Below, piece by piece: positions 62,126 to 64,000 of a DNA stretch of 64,000 bases; position 1 is the stretch's first letter, and every line of letters starts with the position of its first letter. The stretch is from positions 124,001 through 188,000 of the forward strand of contig JACKEB010000012.1 in assembly GCA_020633205.1 (NCBI GenBank), read 5' to 3'. Source of the stretch: Polyangiaceae bacterium (lineage in GTDB: Bacteria; Myxococcota_A; Polyangia; Polyangiales; Polyangiaceae). Position numbers and translations under genes: made by a program. The notes under the pieces were generated by a model that was not told the DNA's origin, made no database searches, and worked only from the letters and a program-made list of their open reading frames with translations.

Positions 62126-62847
62126 ACGCCCAGACGCGCGCCCACCAGGCGCGAACAACGCCTCGTGAACAAGGCGGCTACAACCACCAACATTCAAGGG
62201 TGGTTGGGGGGGAGGGTGCGTCGTCGTTCCACTGACCCACGACGTTCGCGCGTTCCAACTGGCCTGCGCCGAAACCGGCGTCCGCCAAAACAGGCGTTCG
62301 TCGAGTCCCATCCTCAGCAGCCGCTCGAGTGCGTTCTGGAGCTCACCTGACTCGCGCCTGCCCTCCCGTCTTGCGGGCGCAGCACGCTCATCGCGCCATG
62401 AAACTGACCAATTCTGCCTGGAAACGCGCGCGGAAACTCCGAGTACACCGCTGAACAGTCACCGGGACAGTGCGTCGAGCAGGTGAGGGCGGTGAAATGG
62501 GCCGAAATCGCGTTGGAACGGTAACGTTCAGTAGCTGGTCCGAACCGCCAAGGTGGCCGCACTCCGCCCATCGGCCGATTCAACGGCCGATTCAAGGCAA
62601 CAGAGCGGCCGATCCGACGGCCGCCTCAAGTAACAGAGCGGCCGATTTAACGGCCGCCTCCAGCAACAGAGCGGCCGATTCAACCGACCGTCGAGCCATC
62701 TGAAGCACACTTGTCTGAGGTGTGACGAGGTAAGGTGTCATCCTCCAAATCAGCGTCTTTCGTCTTTGGAATGCCCCGCGAACCCCATTGGATTCGCGAG
62801 CTTCCGTGATACGGTGTAGAGTTGTACCCCGAGGAGGATCCTGTTCG
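62126..62847. other. 722-base intergenic region after the bkd operon
   Basis: No gene supported. A hairpin CAACCACC-10 bases-GGTGGTTG (62181-62206) lies 56 bases after the E2 stop; it is followed by G, not T, so a rho-independent terminator is doubtful. A 33-bp tandem repeat occupies 62573-62689. The part nearest 62848 has GAGGAGG and presumably the promoter of the next gene. Confidence 0.55.
62573..62689. repeat. 33/34-bp tandem repeat with internal hairpin
   Basis: Four copies start at 62573, 62607, 62640 and 62673 (the last partial). Each holds GGCCG-6 bases-CGGCC (or a near variant), an inverted repeat able to form a hairpin, and a conserved CAACAGAGC-like end. Confidence 0.85.
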
Positions 62848-63879
62848 ATGAAGCGCTTCTTGAAGGCCGCAACCTTGGCTTCCGTGATTGCTCTGTCCCT
62901 GAATGCCGGGGCGCAGTCAGATGCTCCGTCACCGGAGGATATCAAGGCTGCCGGCAAGGCATTCGATCAAGGCCGCAAACACTACAAGGACGGTGAGTTG
63001 GTTGAAGCTGCCGAGCAGTTTGAAGCTGCGGATCAGGCTGCTCCCAGCGCCACCGCGTTGATGCTCGCGCTACGCGCACGCAAGGAAGCTGGCCAGATGG
63101 ATCGCGCGGCGACCCTGGCACGCCTGGCATTGGACCGGCACTCCGACGACGAAAAGCTGCGAAAGCTGGCGGAGGAAACGCTCGCGGAGACGCAGGGGAA
63201 GTTCTTCGAGCTAACGGTGAACTGCGACGAGCCGTGTACGTTGGTCGTGGGAACCCGTCTCGTGCACGGTAAGGCTGCCACAAAGCGCGTGCTCTACTTG
63301 AAGGAGACCAAGATCTCCGTGCGCGCCGGTTGGAGCAAAGAGCGCATCGAGACCCAGGACATCAAGGGTGCTGCTGGCGGCTCGGGCGAGCTGACGTTCA
63401 AGGCACCACCAATCCCCGTGGAAAAGCCGGAAACGCCAGCCGGCGGCACCGGGCCCGTCGACGATGGTGGTGGAGGGATTGGTGACAAGGGGACCGTCAA
63501 GGTCGAGCCTGGCAGCGGCATGTCCCCGGCTGTGTTCTGGGTGGGCGCTGGCCTTACATTGGTCGCGGGTGGCGTGACCGTGTGGAGCGGCCTCGACACT
63601 CAGAACAATCCTGGTCGTTCCAAGGTCAAAGAGGAATGCGCCGGGCAAGGCGAGGACTGCGCTCTCTACCAAGAGGGCTTGGACAAGCAGAAGCGCACCA
63701 ACATCATGGCTGCGGTGACGGGTGGTGTCGGTCTGGTCACCATCGTTATCGGGGCCTTCTTCACCGATTGGAGCGGTGGGGAGACCGCGCGCACGCCGTC
63801 GCGCGTACAGAAGGCAAGCATTCAGCCCTGGCTTGGGGTCGGAAACGGCGCCACATTAGGGGCACTCGGCAGATTCTGA
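62848..63879 (+). CDS. exported TPR-like protein with C-terminal membrane helices
   Basis: 343 residues. Signal peptide (1-22, ALSLNAGA), TPR-like helices (30-110), a beta domain (115-185; VNCDEPCTLVVGTRLVHG), a Gly/Pro linker, and two hydrophobic helices (MSPAVFWVGAGLTLVAGGVTVW and NIMAAVTGGVGLVTIVIGAFF). It resembles myxobacterial PEGA/TPR proteins encoded beside Ser/Thr kinases. GAGGAGG lies upstream of ATG 62848. The kinase gene starts 8 bases after its stop. Confidence 0.8.
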   Translation: MKRFLKAATLASVIALSLNAGAQSDAPSPEDIKAAGKAFDQGRKHYKDGELVEAAEQFEAADQAAPSATALMLALRARKEAGQMDRAATLARLALDRHSDDEKLRKLAEETLAETQGKFFELTVNCDEPCTLVVGTRLVHGKAATKRVLYLKETKISVRAGWSKERIETQDIKGAAGGSGELTFKAPPIPVEKPETPAGGTGPVDDGGGGIGDKGTVKVEPGSGMSPAVFWVGAGLTLVAGGVTVWSGLDTQNNPGRSKVKEECAGQGEDCALYQEGLDKQKRTNIMAAVTGGVGLVTIVIGAFFTDWSGGETARTPSRVQKASIQPWLGVGNGATLGALGRF

Positions 63880-63886
63880 GGGAATC

Positions 63887-64000
63887 GTGGTTGCAGCGAA
63901 GCTCATAGACGTCGGTGAAGAAGGGGTCCAGCGGATCGACCGCTATGACCTGGTGGCTGAGATTGCGTCAGGCGGCATGGCGACCGTGTACCTGGCTCGG
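63887..64000 (+). CDS. serine/threonine protein kinase, N-terminal fragment
   Basis: 38 codons to the window edge. The residues include RYDLVAEIASGGMATVYLAR, the glycine-rich loop of Hanks-type kinases. GTG at 63887 has GAGGG 5 bases upstream. Probably an operon with the preceding TPR protein; the pair is a common myxobacterial arrangement. Confidence 0.88.
   Translation, partial: MVAAKLIDVGEEGVQRIDRYDLVAEIASGGMATVYLAR

Noticed and set aside
62181..62206. Hairpin after the E2 gene as a rho-independent terminator
   Set aside because: The stem is good (8 bp) but it is followed by a G run, not T, so I list it only as a hairpin in the intergenic entry.
62573..62689. Possible CRISPR array
   Set aside because: Units are directly adjacent without unique spacers, and no cas gene is near.
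62592..62957. Minus-strand open frame with 11-residue Ala/Leu repeats
   Set aside because: It has no ribosome site, overlaps the well-supported start of the exported TPR gene and is open only because the tandem repeat lacks stops in that frame.

Overview
The window is a GC-rich, densely coding stretch of bacterial chromosome, about 64 kb with some 60 genes and no rRNA, tRNA, CRISPR or transposase that I can see. Several features point to a myxobacterium-like organism (Myxococcota, probably Polyangia). These are lipoproteins with long Gly/Ser/Thr linkers, a secreted TPR protein directly upstream of a Ser/Thr kinase, a PAS hybrid histidine kinase of the HNFNN type, a branched-chain 2-oxoacid dehydrogenase, and many GTG starts. 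This is an inference from gene content, not from a marker gene.

Region 1 (1-18.3 kb) is accessory and regulatory. It holds a bacteriohemerythrin, a VIT-type iron/manganese transporter with an unusual start, and a Baeyer-Villiger monooxygenase coupled to a DUF3556 membrane protein. Next come an AraC regulator divergent from endonuclease V, an Acg-like nitroreductase with a beta-barrel-like protein under a divergent LysR gene, a PAS hybrid kinase, and a second LysR gene divergent from a flavodoxin-fold oxidoreductase. A polysaccharide flippase, TrmO, a DUF4026-like protein and inorganic pyrophosphatase follow.

Region 2 (18.3-33.5 kb) holds a YqeY protein, a Gly-rich lipoprotein with a good terminator, an SbcD/SbcC-like (YhaO/YhaN) pair, a pentapeptide-repeat protein and thiol peroxidase. 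It continues with a fused tandem HCCA-isomerase-like protein, an ECF sigma/ChrR-cupin pair, a COG2509-type flavoprotein and a membrane metallophosphoesterase. Region 3 (33.9-37.5 kb) is a three-gene exported cassette: a beta-helix lipoprotein, a MauG/CcpA-like di-haem lipoprotein and a second di-haem lipoprotein. I regard this as one of the two most interesting loci.

Region 4 (37.8-45.9 kb) has homodimeric pyruvate dehydrogenase E1 (aceE), an Mpo1-like protein, a TetR gene with a clear palindromic operator divergent from an EamA exporter, and a GFA-mutY-Nudix operon with overlapping genes. Region 5 (46.3-57.1 kb) is a core-metabolism run: nuoA-B-C-D-G-H-I, gatB, mtnA and lipA. It lacks nuoE/nuoF and nuoJ-N, and its NuoH is about 600 residues long, with an inserted multi-helix membrane segment. 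Region 6 (57.2-64 kb) has a TerB-like protein, the bkd-type E1alpha/E1beta/E2 genes (no E3 in view), a repeat-rich 0.7 kb gap, a secreted TPR protein and the start of a Ser/Thr kinase.

Functional links: LipA makes the lipoyl cofactor used by the E2 encoded 3.6 kb downstream. AceE and the bkd E1 genes represent two separate 2-oxoacid dehydrogenases. MutY and the overlapping Nudix gene look like an oxidised-guanine repair pair. Tpx, hemerythrin and the sigma/ChrR pair suggest attention to redox stress.
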